From positions 1 through 33,256 of the forward strand of contig NZ_JASISO010000069.1 in NCBI RefSeq assembly GCF_030063135.1: a DNA stretch of 33,256 nt, written 5' to 3'. The position numbers and the translations under genes were made by a program. The notes beneath the pieces were generated by a model. The model worked only from the letters and a program-made list of their open reading frames with translations. It had not been told where the DNA came from and did not search any database. Below are positions 1 to 8,143 of the stretch, piece by piece (positions within the stretch are counted from its first letter, which is position 1; each line of letters opens with the position of its first letter). The DNA is from Streptomyces sp. G-G2 (GTDB taxonomy: Bacteria > Actinomycetota > Actinomycetes > Streptomycetales > Streptomycetaceae).

Positions 1-74
1 TCCTTGCGGGCCTCGACCGCCAGACGCGTCGCGCGCTCACGCAGTTCGTCGGGGTATTTACGGGGAGCAGCCAT
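1..74 (-). CDS. IS3-family transposase OrfA, N-terminal part
   Basis: Only the first 24 codons are in the window. The encoded start contains PRKYPDELRERATRLAVE, the typical opening of the OrfA helix-turn-helix protein of IS3 elements in actinomycetes (compare ARPSSYPLELRRRAVRMV in the OrfA at 6355). OrfA binds the element's ends and is normally fused to the catalytic OrfB by a -1 frameshift. The gene runs off the left edge, so whether it is intact is unknown. Confidence 0.75.
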   Translation of the reverse strand, partial: MAAPRKYPDELRERATRLAVEARK

Positions 75-126
75 GATCGGCATCCTTCCGGGTCTTCGAT
101 GTCTCCATCAAACCCGGGGCGATTCA
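1..126 (-). mobile_element. Partial IS3-family element, one end
   Basis: This is the upstream end of an IS3-type insertion sequence whose body continues off the left edge. The terminal sequence, read on the minus strand from 126, begins TGAATCGCCCCGGG and continues through a GATGGAGAC stretch. It resembles the end of the other IS3 element here at 6305 (TGAATCGTTCCGGG). The transposase start lies about 50 bases inside this end, the usual arrangement. The other end is not visible, so completeness cannot be judged. Confidence 0.7.
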
Positions 127-471
127 CTCTGATGTCGCGCTGGGTGGGGCCCTGTGGCTGTGGTACTTCGTGGAGTGTCTTGCCCGGCCCGGCAGGGGGT
201 TTGCCGGGCGGCGGGTACAGCATGGCGGCAGGGCGGGGGCGGCAGCTGGGATTGCTCGTCTCGCAGCCGATCGGGCTGCCGTCAGTGCCTCTTTCGGATC
301 CCAAGTTGGGCGGGTTATACGCCTGCTCGCTTCAGCGGCCGGTTCGCAGGACGGTTGCGGTAGCGGTCCAGCGAACGGCGCCCCTGCTGCTGACGCGGCC
401 TGCTCTCGGGGATTGCATGGGGCTGGACTCGACCACCCGGGGAAGCGAGAATTTCATGGCGCGATGATCGC

Positions 472-1272
472 GTGGCAGGTTCCCGAACGGAGTGGCCGTT
501 GTCCGCAGTGGATCGTGTCGGATGGTTCGGGCTCCCCTTCTGGGCCGCGGCGCGGGTGTTCTGCCCGCGCCGCCCCGACCGCGTGCGCGACGCGCCGGTC
601 CAGGCGATGCAGATCGCGCGGACCGTAGTGGGCCTGTCGGCCACGTGTTGGCTCGTCTTCGCCTATCCTCTGAAAGGGAGGCTCTCCGACTTCGCGACGG
701 CCCGAGCACTCGACGCCTTCCTCAGCGTGTGGGTACTCCTGGGGGTCGGCTTTCTGACGCTGGTGCTCTTCGTACTGGCCTCCCGCCCGCCTGCCCGGCG
801 CATGTACGGAAAGCGCCTGTTGGGCCCGCTGGGCGCCCTGCTCTCCTTACCCGTGACCGTATCCCTGGCCTGGTTCTTCATGTTCCGCGAGGGCATGTGG
901 TGGATCGGCCACGACTGGAGCCTCCTCACCGTGCTGGGCGGCGCCGCCGGGCTCGTCGCGTGCACCGTCATCCTGGCCTTCGGCTTCTCGGGCCTCGTCC
1001 TGGCCCTGCACTTCGGCTTCCGCACCGCCGACGTGCACGAGGTCCTGCCCCCGTTCATCTCGACGATCCTGGGATGGGCGATGTTCATATTCCAACTGCT
1101 CGACAGGCCCCTCGTCGACGCGCCGGATTGGGTCATGTGGCTGTTCCTCGTCGGCCCTGCGTTGAGCGTCACCGCACTGGCATTCTGGGAACTCCACCGC
1201 CTGCGCAGCCGCTTCGGCATCACCCTGCGCCGCGCCCTCAGTCCCGCGCCCGTCGGCCCCGCCCACCCGTGA
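472..1272 (+). CDS. Polytopic membrane protein of unknown function
   Basis: 266 aa from a GTG start. There are about six hydrophobic segments, at roughly residues 46-64, 80-104, 118-138, 147-180, 190-212 and 217-240, so this is an integral membrane protein. A polar N-terminal stretch of about 40 residues contains CPRRPDRVRDAPVQ, and the tail is short and Pro/Ala-rich. I see no transporter, enzyme or signalling motif. Third positions are almost all G or C, as expected for a real gene. The start is uncertain: no clear ribosome binding site precedes 472, and an ATG at 607 would still keep every membrane segment. It stands alone on its strand. Confidence 0.6.
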   Translation: MAGSRTEWPLSAVDRVGWFGLPFWAAARVFCPRRPDRVRDAPVQAMQIARTVVGLSATCWLVFAYPLKGRLSDFATARALDAFLSVWVLLGVGFLTLVLFVLASRPPARRMYGKRLLGPLGALLSLPVTVSLAWFFMFREGMWWIGHDWSLLTVLGGAAGLVACTVILAFGFSGLVLALHFGFRTADVHEVLPPFISTILGWAMFIFQLLDRPLVDAPDWVMWLFLVGPALSVTALAFWELHRLRSRFGITLRRALSPAPVGPAHP

Positions 1273-1758
1273 CCCGCGCCCGCGGCGGCCGTCCAAAGCG
1301 GTGATCGCCGGAGGTCTCCCCTGCCGGCTGAGGCATGTGGACCGGCGGTCGGTGTCATCGCTCATGGCCTTGAAGGCGACGTCCGGGCGCCGCAGCAGGC
1401 CGGTCGTCACGGTCGTGGCGACGCTCTCCTCGCGTGTGAATGGGTGGGGTGGTGGCAGGGGTTGGTTGACAGCGGCCATGAGAAATGGTTCTGATCCACT
1501 CTCTGTGGACCGATGGCGGAGCGTCACGGTGCTCAGACCTGCGCCACCACCCGCGTCCCCGGAATCGAGCGCCTGGTGTGGGCCAGGACCGATCCGGAGT
1601 GGGCGGATTTGCCTTGAGCGTTGGCTCAACGGCGCGTCTGCGTTGCAATCTGGCGTGAGCGAGCGGCGTCGGCCTCGCCCGAGATCCTGACGCAGTATCA
1701 GTTGATCGACTAGCTTGGCGGTGCTCGTGTCTTGTCGTCGCCTGGTTGGAGTGTGTCA
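1273..1758. other. Intergenic stretch, possible minus-strand coding remnant
   Basis: There is no convincing gene here. On the minus strand, about 1490 to 1300, one frame keeps strong G/C at third positions and reads as ordinary protein (for example FTREESVATTVTTGLLRRP, then AFKAMSDDTDRRS). It has no ribosome binding site, and it runs on into the antisense of the membrane-protein gene instead of stopping. It may be a decayed gene fragment. The last 60 bases should hold the promoter of the sheath gene, but I could not place clear -35 and -10 boxes. Confidence 0.4.
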
Positions 1759-2862
1759 ATGGCGGATTCAGTGCAGTACCCCGGTGTCAGCATCGAGGAG
1801 GACGCCTCGTTGAGTCTGGCGGTGTCGTCCGGTGCGACGGCGGTACCGGCGTTCATCGGGGATTTCGGACCGGCTATCGATGGTGTGGTGCGGGTCAACA
1901 GCTGGCTCGACATCTCGACGATTGCAGAAGACGGCATGGCTGCCGGGGCCGCAGGTGGCGTCCTCCGCGGGTACTTCGAGAACGGGGGCGGAACCTGCTA
2001 TCTGGTCAGCACCGCTGGCAGGACCCTGCAGGAGGCGCTGACCGCGGTCGGAACCTTAGACGATGTGACGATCCTTGTGCCGCTCGGCCTGTGGGACCGG
2101 GGCGCCGACGCGGCCGGCGAGCAGGCGCGGGCTGTGGCTGCTCACGCGGCCGGCCACCTGGCGATGGCCATTCTTCACGCTGACCGGGACCACGACGCCC
2201 GGCAGGCCCGTGACGCGGCGAGCGGCTTCAAGCTGGACGCCGACCAGCGCGCACACACCGCTCTCTACCATCCGTGGCTGATCCCGGCCGAGGACCAGGT
2301 CCAGCTGGTGCCGCCCGTCGGCGCGGTCGCGGGGGCGTGGGCCAGGGTCGATCGCGAGCGCGGGGTGTGGAAGGCCCCGGCCAACGTCAGCCTCAAAGCT
2401 GGTGCCCGCCTTGCCCAGAAGGTGACCGACCAGGAGCACGCCGATGCCCAGCCGGTCAACGTCCTGCGCGAATTCTCTGGCCAGGGAACGGTTATCTGGG
2501 GTGCCCGCACCCTCGATGACCCCGATACAAATTGGCGGTACATCCCTGTCCGGCGCCTGGCCGACATGGTGGAGCGCGATCTGATGAGGACGCTGCGCCT
2601 CGTGACTTTCGAGCCGAACAGTCAACCGACGTGGGAGCGCGTGCGGGCCGCGGCGGACAGCTACCTGTACGACATCTGGCAGCAGGGCGGGCTGCAGGGG
2701 AACAGGCCGGGGGAGGCGTACTTCGTCCAGATCGGCAAGGGCCTCACGATGACCGACGAGGACGTCCAGGCCGGCCGGATCGTCCTGAAGCTGGGCATCG
2801 CCCCCGTCCGTCCGGCCGAGTTCATCATCTTGACCTTGACTGGGACGGCCGGCTCGGCCTGA
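1759..2862 (+). CDS. Contractile tail-sheath protein, orphan
   Basis: 367 aa. The N-terminus YPGVSIEEDASLSLAV followed by VPAFIGDFG is the signature of phage tail sheaths and of the sheaths of extracellular contractile injection systems (P-G-V-Y/S-x-E-E, then A-F-x-G). The C-terminal third (SYLYDIWQQGGL, then a region ending VRPAEFIILTL) matches the sheath C-terminal domain that interlocks neighbouring subunits. The protein appears complete at both ends. ATG 1759 is chosen because GGAG lies about 9 bases upstream; an in-frame GTG exists at 1732. No tube, baseplate, spike, ATPase or effector gene lies nearby, so this is an isolated sheath gene. It sits next to a deleted ISL3 transposase and may be left over from a larger cluster. 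Confidence 0.85.
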   Translation: MADSVQYPGVSIEEDASLSLAVSSGATAVPAFIGDFGPAIDGVVRVNSWLDISTIAEDGMAAGAAGGVLRGYFENGGGTCYLVSTAGRTLQEALTAVGTLDDVTILVPLGLWDRGADAAGEQARAVAAHAAGHLAMAILHADRDHDARQARDAASGFKLDADQRAHTALYHPWLIPAEDQVQLVPPVGAVAGAWARVDRERGVWKAPANVSLKAGARLAQKVTDQEHADAQPVNVLREFSGQGTVIWGARTLDDPDTNWRYIPVRRLADMVERDLMRTLRLVTFEPNSQPTWERVRAAADSYLYDIWQQGGLQGNRPGEAYFVQIGKGLTMTDEDVQAGRIVLKLGIAPVRPAEFIILTLTGTAGSA

Positions 2863-2946
2863 CCATCCGGACCCTCGGGCCTGCGGCGCCGTGGGCGAGA
2901 TGGCACTTCCCTCGGCGCCGCTCTCTGCGGAGCGATGACGGAGCGT

Positions 2947-3762
2947 TCAGTCGGCGCGGAGGATCTGGAGGCGGAGGAGGTCGAAGCCTGTGCGGCCGTA
3001 CCCATCCCTCTTGATCCGTTTGATGCGGTTCACGTTGCCCTCGACTTTGCCGGAGTTCCACTCCAGCGTCAGCCCGGCGGCAACGGCGGCGAAGTCCCGG
3101 CGCAGGCCGCGCGCGAGGCTGAGCAGAGGCTTCTCGCCGGTGGCCTCGGCGCGGACGAGCCAGGCGTCGAGGTCGCGGCCTTGGCGTTTGGCCATCATGG
3201 TGGCGAAGTCGCGGACGCATGCGGCGACGGCCTCGAGTTCTGGGGATCGGGTCAGGAGCTTCTTGAGTTCGATGGTGCGGTTCTCGTTGAGGTTGTCCGG
3301 GTGCGAGGTGATCAGCCAGGTGGCCTTCCGGACTGTGAGCTCGGTCGGCTTGGTGGGAGCCGGTTTGCCGCTGGCGCGCAGGGTCTGCAGGCTGCGGCGG
3401 ATGGTGCGTTCGCTGCCCCGGTAGCCGCGTTCGCGGATCTCGGCGCAGAGACGCGCGGCGTCGGTGCAGCCCTCGTTCCAGCATTGGTGCAGGTAGGTGA
3501 GGTATGGCTGGGTGCGTCCCGAGCGGCGGCTTCCGGTTCCGATCACGGCCGATACCAGAGCGCGCTCCGCGAGTTCGATGAGCTGGAATGCCTGGCTGAC
3601 CCGGCCTCCGGGACCGGTGTCAGGGTCATTCCCTGTGGCGACCAGGCCGGCGCCGCCATCGGCGACGTCCGCTGCGTGATCGCACAGGACGAGGCGGGCC
3701 AGCGCCTGGCGGGTGAATCGGGCACGGTCGGCGCCATATGGGGTCGTCTCAGTCACCCCCAC
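2947..3762 (-). pseudogene. ISL3-family transposase, internally deleted
   Basis: The open frame is 271 aa, whereas ISL3 transposases are usually 400-550 aa. The C-terminal 190 residues are typical of the family: PYLTYLHQCWNEGCTDAARL, ERGYRGSERTIRRSL, and the final WNSGKVEGNVNRIKRIKR followed by YGRTGFDLLRLQIL. The first ~50 residues (TPYGADRARFTRQAL) look like a piece of the region ahead of the catalytic core. They are joined directly to the C-terminal part, so the zinc finger, first DNA-binding region and part of the DDE core appear to be gone. I found no inverted repeats bounding it. It is probably inactive. Confidence 0.7.
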
Positions 3763-4154
3763 AGCCTCGCAGTCCGTATCCGCGGCGAGAACCCGATTCC
3801 CACCAAGGGCGAGCCTCCGCTTGACGGCTTAACTGCATGAGGTGTCTTTCCCACGCAGTAGCCGTGGGGAAGAGGAGCGCCTCACTTCCCGGCCGGCGGC
3901 GAGGACGAGACGCTAACGACGTCCGTGCTCTACGTTCCCGCCCGTCCTGTCCCGTGACCGCGTCTCCATCCGGGAGACGGCACGCGCCCAGGCAGAGGCG
4001 CCGACGGACGGATCCGGTTCGCCCACCGGTCCTGACGGGTTCCCACCAGCACCTGGGGCCGGTTCGCGCGGCAGGGACGGCCCGCCCCTGTTCGCCGACC
4101 TTGTCAACACCGAGCGATGCCTGATCTGGCGGAGGGGCGGCTGGGAAAGCTCAG
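3763..4154. other. Gene-free stretch
   Basis: No open frame here has convincing codon bias plus a ribosome binding site, and I saw no RNA gene or strong hairpin. The short minus-strand frame between about 3913 and 4203 overlaps the end of the VanZ-like gene and has an Arg/Pro/Ser-rich composition typical of shadow frames. Confidence 0.5.
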
Positions 4155-4721
4155 TTATGCCGGATCTGTAGCAGTCTCCGGGCGTTTGGTGAATCGGTGC
4201 CACCAGTGGCGGCGTCGGGGATGCACTGCACGGCCCAGCCGGAGGCCGATCAGGAGGTAACCCAGGAGAGCCCCTGTGGTGTTGAGCAGAACGTCATCGA
4301 TGTCGAAGGTACGCCCGATGATAAGGGCGCCTTGGACGAGTTCCACGAGGAGCATCACGAGAGCGGTGACCACTCCTACCCGGACCAGCCCTCGCGCTCG
4401 GGGCACCAGCACCGGCAGCAGCACACCGAACGGCACACCCATCACGATATTGCCGCCGAGCTGCTTGACCGTGTCAAAGGACGCGGGATGAACGAGATAG
4501 GCACGGATAGAGTCACCAGGGCGCAGGTTACTGTGCGTCAACGGCACAGACGCCGCCGACGGTTCCAGCGTCAGCCGGGCCAGCACCACCGCGAATCCCA
4601 CCATCACCGCGAAGGCCAGCAGCATGGCCAGTACCCGGCCGAGCACAGACAGGGGAGGCTCTCCGGGAACCCGGTCCCCGGGTTCCGCCGCGGTCTTATT
4701 GCGCAGCACCATCCGCACCAT
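4155..4721 (-). CDS. VanZ-like membrane protein
   Basis: 188 aa. There are four to five hydrophobic segments: LGRVLAMLLAFAVMVGFAVV, the segment around IVMGVPFGVLLPVLV, VGVVTALVMLLVELVQGAL, and the segment around LLNTTGALLGYLL. The pair GGNIVMGVPFGVLLP and FDIDDVLLNTTGALLGY is the VanZ-family signature. Founder VanZ gives low-level teicoplanin resistance; most homologues have no assigned role. ATG 4721 is chosen over GTG 4739 because AGGAG sits seven bases before it. Its A overlaps the TAA stop of the preceding small ORF (TAATG), implying translational coupling. The C-terminus is basic (RRRHWWHRFTKRP), probably cytoplasmic. Confidence 0.85.
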   Translation of the reverse strand: MVRMVLRNKTAAEPGDRVPGEPPLSVLGRVLAMLLAFAVMVGFAVVLARLTLEPSAASVPLTHSNLRPGDSIRAYLVHPASFDTVKQLGGNIVMGVPFGVLLPVLVPRARGLVRVGVVTALVMLLVELVQGALIIGRTFDIDDVLLNTTGALLGYLLIGLRLGRAVHPRRRHWWHRFTKRPETATDPA

Positions 4722-4930
4722 TAACAGGCTCCTAGCCACATTGGTTTGCTTGGACGTTCCGATACCCGCGAGACGTGACGCGGCAGGCGCGCTACGCGGG
4801 GTCCGTTCCGGTCCGAGGGTATCGGCCTGCCCGGTGGCAGTTGGACGAGCATGCGGCGCAGCAGTGCGTCGTCAGGCTCCTCACTGACCGGGCGGGCACT
4901 GGTCGCTGACGGATCGGTTGAGTCTGTCAT
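4721..4930 (-). CDS. Small hypothetical protein coupled to the VanZ-like gene
   Basis: 69 aa, unrecognised. It begins MTDSTDPSATSARPVSEEPD and continues DALLRRMLVQLPPG, with an Arg/Pro-rich second half. An AAAAGG lies seven bases before the ATG. Its TAA shares a base with the ATG of the VanZ-like gene, and that gene's AGGAG lies inside its last codons. This arrangement suggests real translation and coupling. The second half looks less protein-like, so it could be the stub of a longer gene whose end was replaced. Confidence 0.45.
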   Translation of the reverse strand: MTDSTDPSATSARPVSEEPDDALLRRMLVQLPPGRPIPSDRNGPRVARLPRHVSRVSERPSKPMWLGAC

Positions 4931-5118
4931 GCCCTGACCTTTTCCAACTTCACGAGCGCTGACGCGGGCCTCCTGTGGCATGCGGAGTGAGGCGACGGGC
5001 AGCGGTTGTCAGTGGCACTGGGCACGCTGCCTGGCGTACTCGTCGTCGCTTTGCCTATGGGGGTACCCATGTGCGAGGGAATCGGGTGGCTGGCCGACCG
5101 GGACGAGGGCTGGGCAGT

Positions 5119-6114
5119 TTACGCCCTGTCGGTCGCCAAGCGGAGTTTGGCCAGTTCGGCGTTGAACTGGGCGCCGGTGAGGAGGGCCAGGTTGGACAGC
5201 CACAGCCACACCAGGAAGACGATGATCCCGGCGAGCGATCCGTACAGCCGGTAATAGGTGCCGACGTGCGAGACGTAGAGGGCGAAGCTGGCGGAGGCGG
5301 CGAGCCACAGGGCCACGGCGAGAGCGTCTCCCAGAAGCCGCTGCCGCACTCCGCGTGTCCCGGCCGGGCCCGAGCTGAACAGAACCAGCACCAAGATGGC
5401 GACCAGGCACAGCAGGAGCGGCCATTTCAGCGCGTTCCAGGCAATGCCGGCTGTGCTGCCCATGCCCACGAGCCGGCCGACGGTGTGGGCCGCTTCGCCG
5501 GTCAGGATGAGCACCAGGGCACTGGAAACCAGAAGCATCAGCAGCACCGAAGTGGTTATCACCAGCCGTGGCGCTGTCCTCCACGCCGGGCGCAGGTCCT
5601 CGATGCCGTGCATGAGGTGCAGGGCTCGGCGGAAGGCCCCCAGATAGCTGGAGGCGGACCACAGGGCGCCTATCGTGCCGAAGACGGCCAGCGTCCAAGC
5701 AGCTGTGTGCTGCTCCGCCATGCCCTGCAACGTGCTCAGCATGACGGGGCGGGACTCGGTCGGCACGACAGCGATCACTTTACTGATCAGGTTGTCGGTG
5801 GTCGAGGCGCCGACGATTCCCAGCAGTGAGACCGTGACCAGGAGCGTCGGGAAGAGCGCGAGCACCGCGTAATAGGTGAGTGCGGCAGCGAAGTCGGTCA
5901 CGTTGTCGTTCCACACCGAGGCGGGGGTGCGCCGCAGAGCGGTGACGATGTGGCGCCAGCCCGGCAGATCGCGCGCGTACGTCGGGGGCGGCAAGGGTGC
6001 TGTGGTTGCCACGCGTGTCTGCAAGTGGTGTGCGGGAGGCTCTTCTTTGGAGCGTGACAGCGGTGCGCGGCCGGCACCGCCCGGGTCAAGCGCAGGTGTG
6101 GGCGAGCTGCTCAT
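5119..6114 (-). CDS. YihY/BrkB-family inner membrane protein
   Basis: 331 aa, the usual length for the family. A Pro-rich cytoplasmic N-terminus of about 50 residues is followed by about six membrane segments. The family hallmarks are present: VWNDNVTDFAAALTYYAVLA and LFPTLLVTVSLLGIVG near residues 65-100, a SSYLGAFRRALHLMHGI motif, and the C-terminal YRLYGSLAGIIVFLVWLWLS followed by LTGAQFNAEL. These proteins were once called RNase BN; most have no assigned function. The ATG is preceded by GGGGAAGG about nine bases upstream. The gene has the same orientation as the VanZ-like pair, but a 190-bp gap argues against one tight operon. Confidence 0.9.
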   Translation of the reverse strand: MSSSPTPALDPGGAGRAPLSRSKEEPPAHHLQTRVATTAPLPPPTYARDLPGWRHIVTALRRTPASVWNDNVTDFAAALTYYAVLALFPTLLVTVSLLGIVGASTTDNLISKVIAVVPTESRPVMLSTLQGMAEQHTAAWTLAVFGTIGALWSASSYLGAFRRALHLMHGIEDLRPAWRTAPRLVITTSVLLMLLVSSALVLILTGEAAHTVGRLVGMGSTAGIAWNALKWPLLLCLVAILVLVLFSSGPAGTRGVRQRLLGDALAVALWLAASASFALYVSHVGTYYRLYGSLAGIIVFLVWLWLSNLALLTGAQFNAELAKLRLATDRA

Positions 6115-6354
6115 CAGGCGGCGCCTTCCCCTCGTGCCATGTTCCGTCGTCCGGTTGCTGTTGGCGGGGTTCCCCGGCGAGCCGTTCGCGCGTCACCCCG
6201 GGCGGCACGCCCCGCTCGCCGATGCGCGATCTGCGTGGAGTTACCGGCGGACCCGTATCTGTTCGTGCCGCAGAACCTATCCGCTGCTACGCCGGACAGC
6301 CAACTGAATCGTTCCGGGTTCGGTAGAGACTCGATTCCATGAAAGGATCAAGTC

Positions 6355-6681
6355 ATGGCACGACCTTCTTCCTATCCCCTTGAACTGCGCAGACGGGCGG
6401 TCCGTATGGTCGCCGAGGTCCGTGGTGACTACCCGAACGAGTCGGCCGCGTTCAGGGCCGTCGCCACCAAGCTCGGCATCGGGTCGACCGAGACGCTGCG
6501 CACATGGGTCCGTCAGGACCAGGTCGACTCGGGGGCCCGTCCGGGAACGAGTACGGAGGAGTCCGCCCAGCTCAGGGCCCTCAAGAAGGAGATCGCCGAG
6601 CTGAAGCGGGCGAACGACATCCTGAAGGCGGCGGCGAGTTTCTTCGCGGCCGAGCTCGACCGGCCACACACACGCTCGTAG
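6355..6681 (+). CDS. IS3-family transposase OrfA
   Basis: 108 aa with an N-terminal helix-turn-helix (YPLELRRRAVRMVAEVRG ... STETLRTWVRQDQVD) that recognises the element's ends. A leucine-zipper-like coiled coil follows (about residues 75-95, QLRALKKEIAELKRANDILK) and mediates OrfA/OrfAB dimerisation. AAGGA lies seven bases before the ATG. The frame ends just past FFAAELDRPHT, where IS3 ribosomes normally slip -1 into OrfB; the OrfB frame does lie in -1. The protein looks intact. Confidence 0.9.
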   Translation: MARPSSYPLELRRRAVRMVAEVRGDYPNESAAFRAVATKLGIGSTETLRTWVRQDQVDSGARPGTSTEESAQLRALKKEIAELKRANDILKAAASFFAAELDRPHTRS

Positions 6682-6998
6682 CGTTCATAGACGAGCACCG
6701 GGACCGCTTCGGCGGCGTCGAGCCGATCTGCAGAACGCTCACCGAGCACGACTGCAAGATCGCCCCCTCCACCTACTACGCCCACCACAAGTGGCTGGCC
6801 GAACCGTCCGCGCGAACCGTGCGGGACGAGGAACTCAAAGCCCTCATTCACGAGGCGTTCACCGCCAACTACCGTGTCTACGGGGCCCGGAAGATCTGGC
6901 GGGAGCTGAACCGGCAGGGCCATACGGTGGCCCGCTGCACCGTCGAACGCCTCATGCGCGAGCTCAGCATCGCCGGCGCCGTCCGCGGCACTACCTGA
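6672..6998 (+). pseudogene. IS3-family transposase OrfB, truncated before the catalytic core
   Basis: In the -1 frame relative to OrfA the sequence reads LVAFIDEHRDRFGGVEPICR, PSTYYAHHKW, FTANYRVYGARKIWRELNRQ and VERLMRELSIAGAVRG. This is the helix-turn-helix-like N-terminal part of IS3 OrfB. It stops within about ten residues of AVRG. The following bases in another frame read YLTTTKP, the next expected motif, and then the right inverted repeat begins. The whole rve/DDE domain is therefore missing, so the product cannot catalyse transposition. It could still act as a dominant-negative DNA-binding protein. Confidence 0.8.
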
Positions 6999-7060
6999 CC
7001 ACCACGAAACCCCAGGCCACAACCACAATCTGAGATCTCTACCGAACCCGGAACGATTCA

Positions 7061-7522
7061 GTGTGGCTCATCGCCGAACTCACCCGCACCGGCCACACCA
7101 TGAGCACCACGATTCCCGGCCCCGCCCGCAAACTCCAGCCACGCCCATCTCCTGGGCCGTCCCTTCGCTCCAGCGTCAGGATCTGCTGGCCGGTACGGAG
7201 CGGGACGGTGTTCCTGACGATCTGTGGGAGGGAGCCGTTGGGGTGGCTGGTGGTGGGTCTGTGGGCGGGGGAGCCGGGCAGACCCAGGAGCCGTTCGAGC
7301 GTTGTTCCTCGTCGGTCACCGGACTGCAGATTGATCACGACTCGCTACGTGCTCTGAGGCGATGGTGCCCTGCACCGTTCACCTCACGACGCGAGTCGCC
7401 CGGCTGGGAAGCCCGGCCGGGCGACTCGTCCGAGTCATGTTCCCCCACGCGTCAGTGATCAGTCGTCGGTCATTGACCGCGTGATGTGTGGCACCGTGGA
7501 CGCGTCTTTTGTGGTTGGTTGC
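7061..7522. other. Gene-poor stretch with transposase-like fragments
   Basis: No intact gene. Two short readings resemble transposase pieces: IAELTRTGHTMSTT at about 7063-7105 (like the helix-turn-helix of ISAzo13-type transposases) and VPDDLWEGAVG at about 7207-7240 (like the start of IS5-type transposases). Both are too short to be sure. A strong hairpin at 7392-7428 is listed separately as a terminator. Confidence 0.3.
7392..7428 (-). terminator. Hairpin terminator of the leftward glycine-rich gene
   Basis: The left arm CGAGTCGCCCGGCTGGG pairs with CCCGGCCGGGCGACTCG across an AAG loop: 17 base pairs with one mismatch that becomes G-U in RNA. It lies about 95 bases past the stop codon at 7523. 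There is no U-tract, as is common for terminators in high-GC actinomycetes. Confidence 0.65.
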
Positions 7523-8143
7523 TCAGCAGGGGAGGGTGGTGTGTCCGGCGGCGCCGGTGGCGCCGGTGATGCCGTCCGCGGTCAACGTGGCGGCGGTGCC
7601 GTCGCCGCCGGGCTTTCCGGGACACACCGGGCTCGCGGCGCCACCCGCCCCACCCGTGCCGCCCTTATGGGTGCCACCTGCCGTCGATGCGCCGCCCTTG
7701 CCACCGTTGCCGCCGACGATGCCCGTACCGGCGTCGCCTACGCCGCCCACGCCGCCTTTGCCACCGGTGCCGCCCTGGTTGGCAGTACCCCCGGCGCCTC
7801 CGCTGCCGCCGTTACCGTTGGCCCCGCCGGCGCCACCCGCGCCTCCCGCGCCGCCGGTGCTTCCGCTGCCGTCACCGTTGCCCCCGGCGCCTCCGCTGCC
7901 GCCGTTGCCGTTCGCACCGGCCGCTCCGCCAGTGCCGCCGAGGCCACCGATACCGCCGTTGCTCCCCACGCCGTTGGCGCCGTTCCCGCCAGGGAGGCCG
8001 AGAACGCCCAGGACGGAAGTCCGGGAACTGCCCGCGTCGGCGAGAGCCGTCGCGGAAGCCAAGGTCGGGGTCGCGAGGCCGACTACGGCGATCGCGCTGA
8101 TCAGGAAGGTCCGGGCCATGGCGGTGGTGCGCGAGATGCGCAT
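7523..8143 (-). CDS. Secreted PGRS-like glycine-rich protein
   Basis: 206 aa. ATG 8143 is chosen because GAAAGG lies about nine bases upstream and a signal peptide starts immediately (basic MRISRTTAMAR, hydrophobic TFLISAIAVVGLA, cleavage likely near ALADA). The mature protein is mainly GGx and GGxGG repeats with N, A, T and S, such as GGNGANGVGSNGGIGG and GGSGGAGGNGDGSG, like mycobacterial PGRS domains but without a PE domain. Two cysteines lie in the last 35 residues, one of them the final residue, so a C-terminal disulfide loop is possible. It is divergent from the paralogous gene at 8947. A surface or extracellular matrix role is a guess. Confidence 0.75.
   Translation of the reverse strand: MRISRTTAMARTFLISAIAVVGLATPTLASATALADAGSSRTSVLGVLGLPGGNGANGVGSNGGIGGLGGTGGAAGANGNGGSGGAGGNGDGSGSTGGAGGAGGAGGANGNGGSGGAGGTANQGGTGGKGGVGGVGDAGTGIVGGNGGKGGASTAGGTHKGGTGGAGGAASPVCPGKPGGDGTAATLTADGITGATGAAGHTTLPC

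Larger units (their letters stand above)
6305..7060 (+). mobile_element. Miniature IS3-family element with perfect 25-bp ends
   Basis: The left end (6305-6329, TGAATCGTTCCGGGTTCGGT then AGAGA) is repeated exactly in inverted orientation at 7036-7060. One further base pair or two (AC/GT) also match outside. The element is 756 bp, whereas a full IS3 is about 1.2-1.5 kb. OrfA is complete, but OrfB stops shortly after its N-terminal region, so the DDE integrase domain has been deleted while both ends survive. I found no direct repeat of the target. It could be moved only by a transposase supplied elsewhere. Confidence 0.85.

Noticed and set aside
1301..1690. Plus-strand 129-codon frame between the membrane protein and the sheath gene
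   Set aside because: It has no ribosome binding site and an Arg/Pro/Ser-rich translation, and the better coding signal in this stretch is on the other strand.
2947..3762. A novel gene downstream of the sheath as an effector or tube protein
   Set aside because: The C-terminal motifs are those of ISL3 transposases, and it is on the opposite strand.
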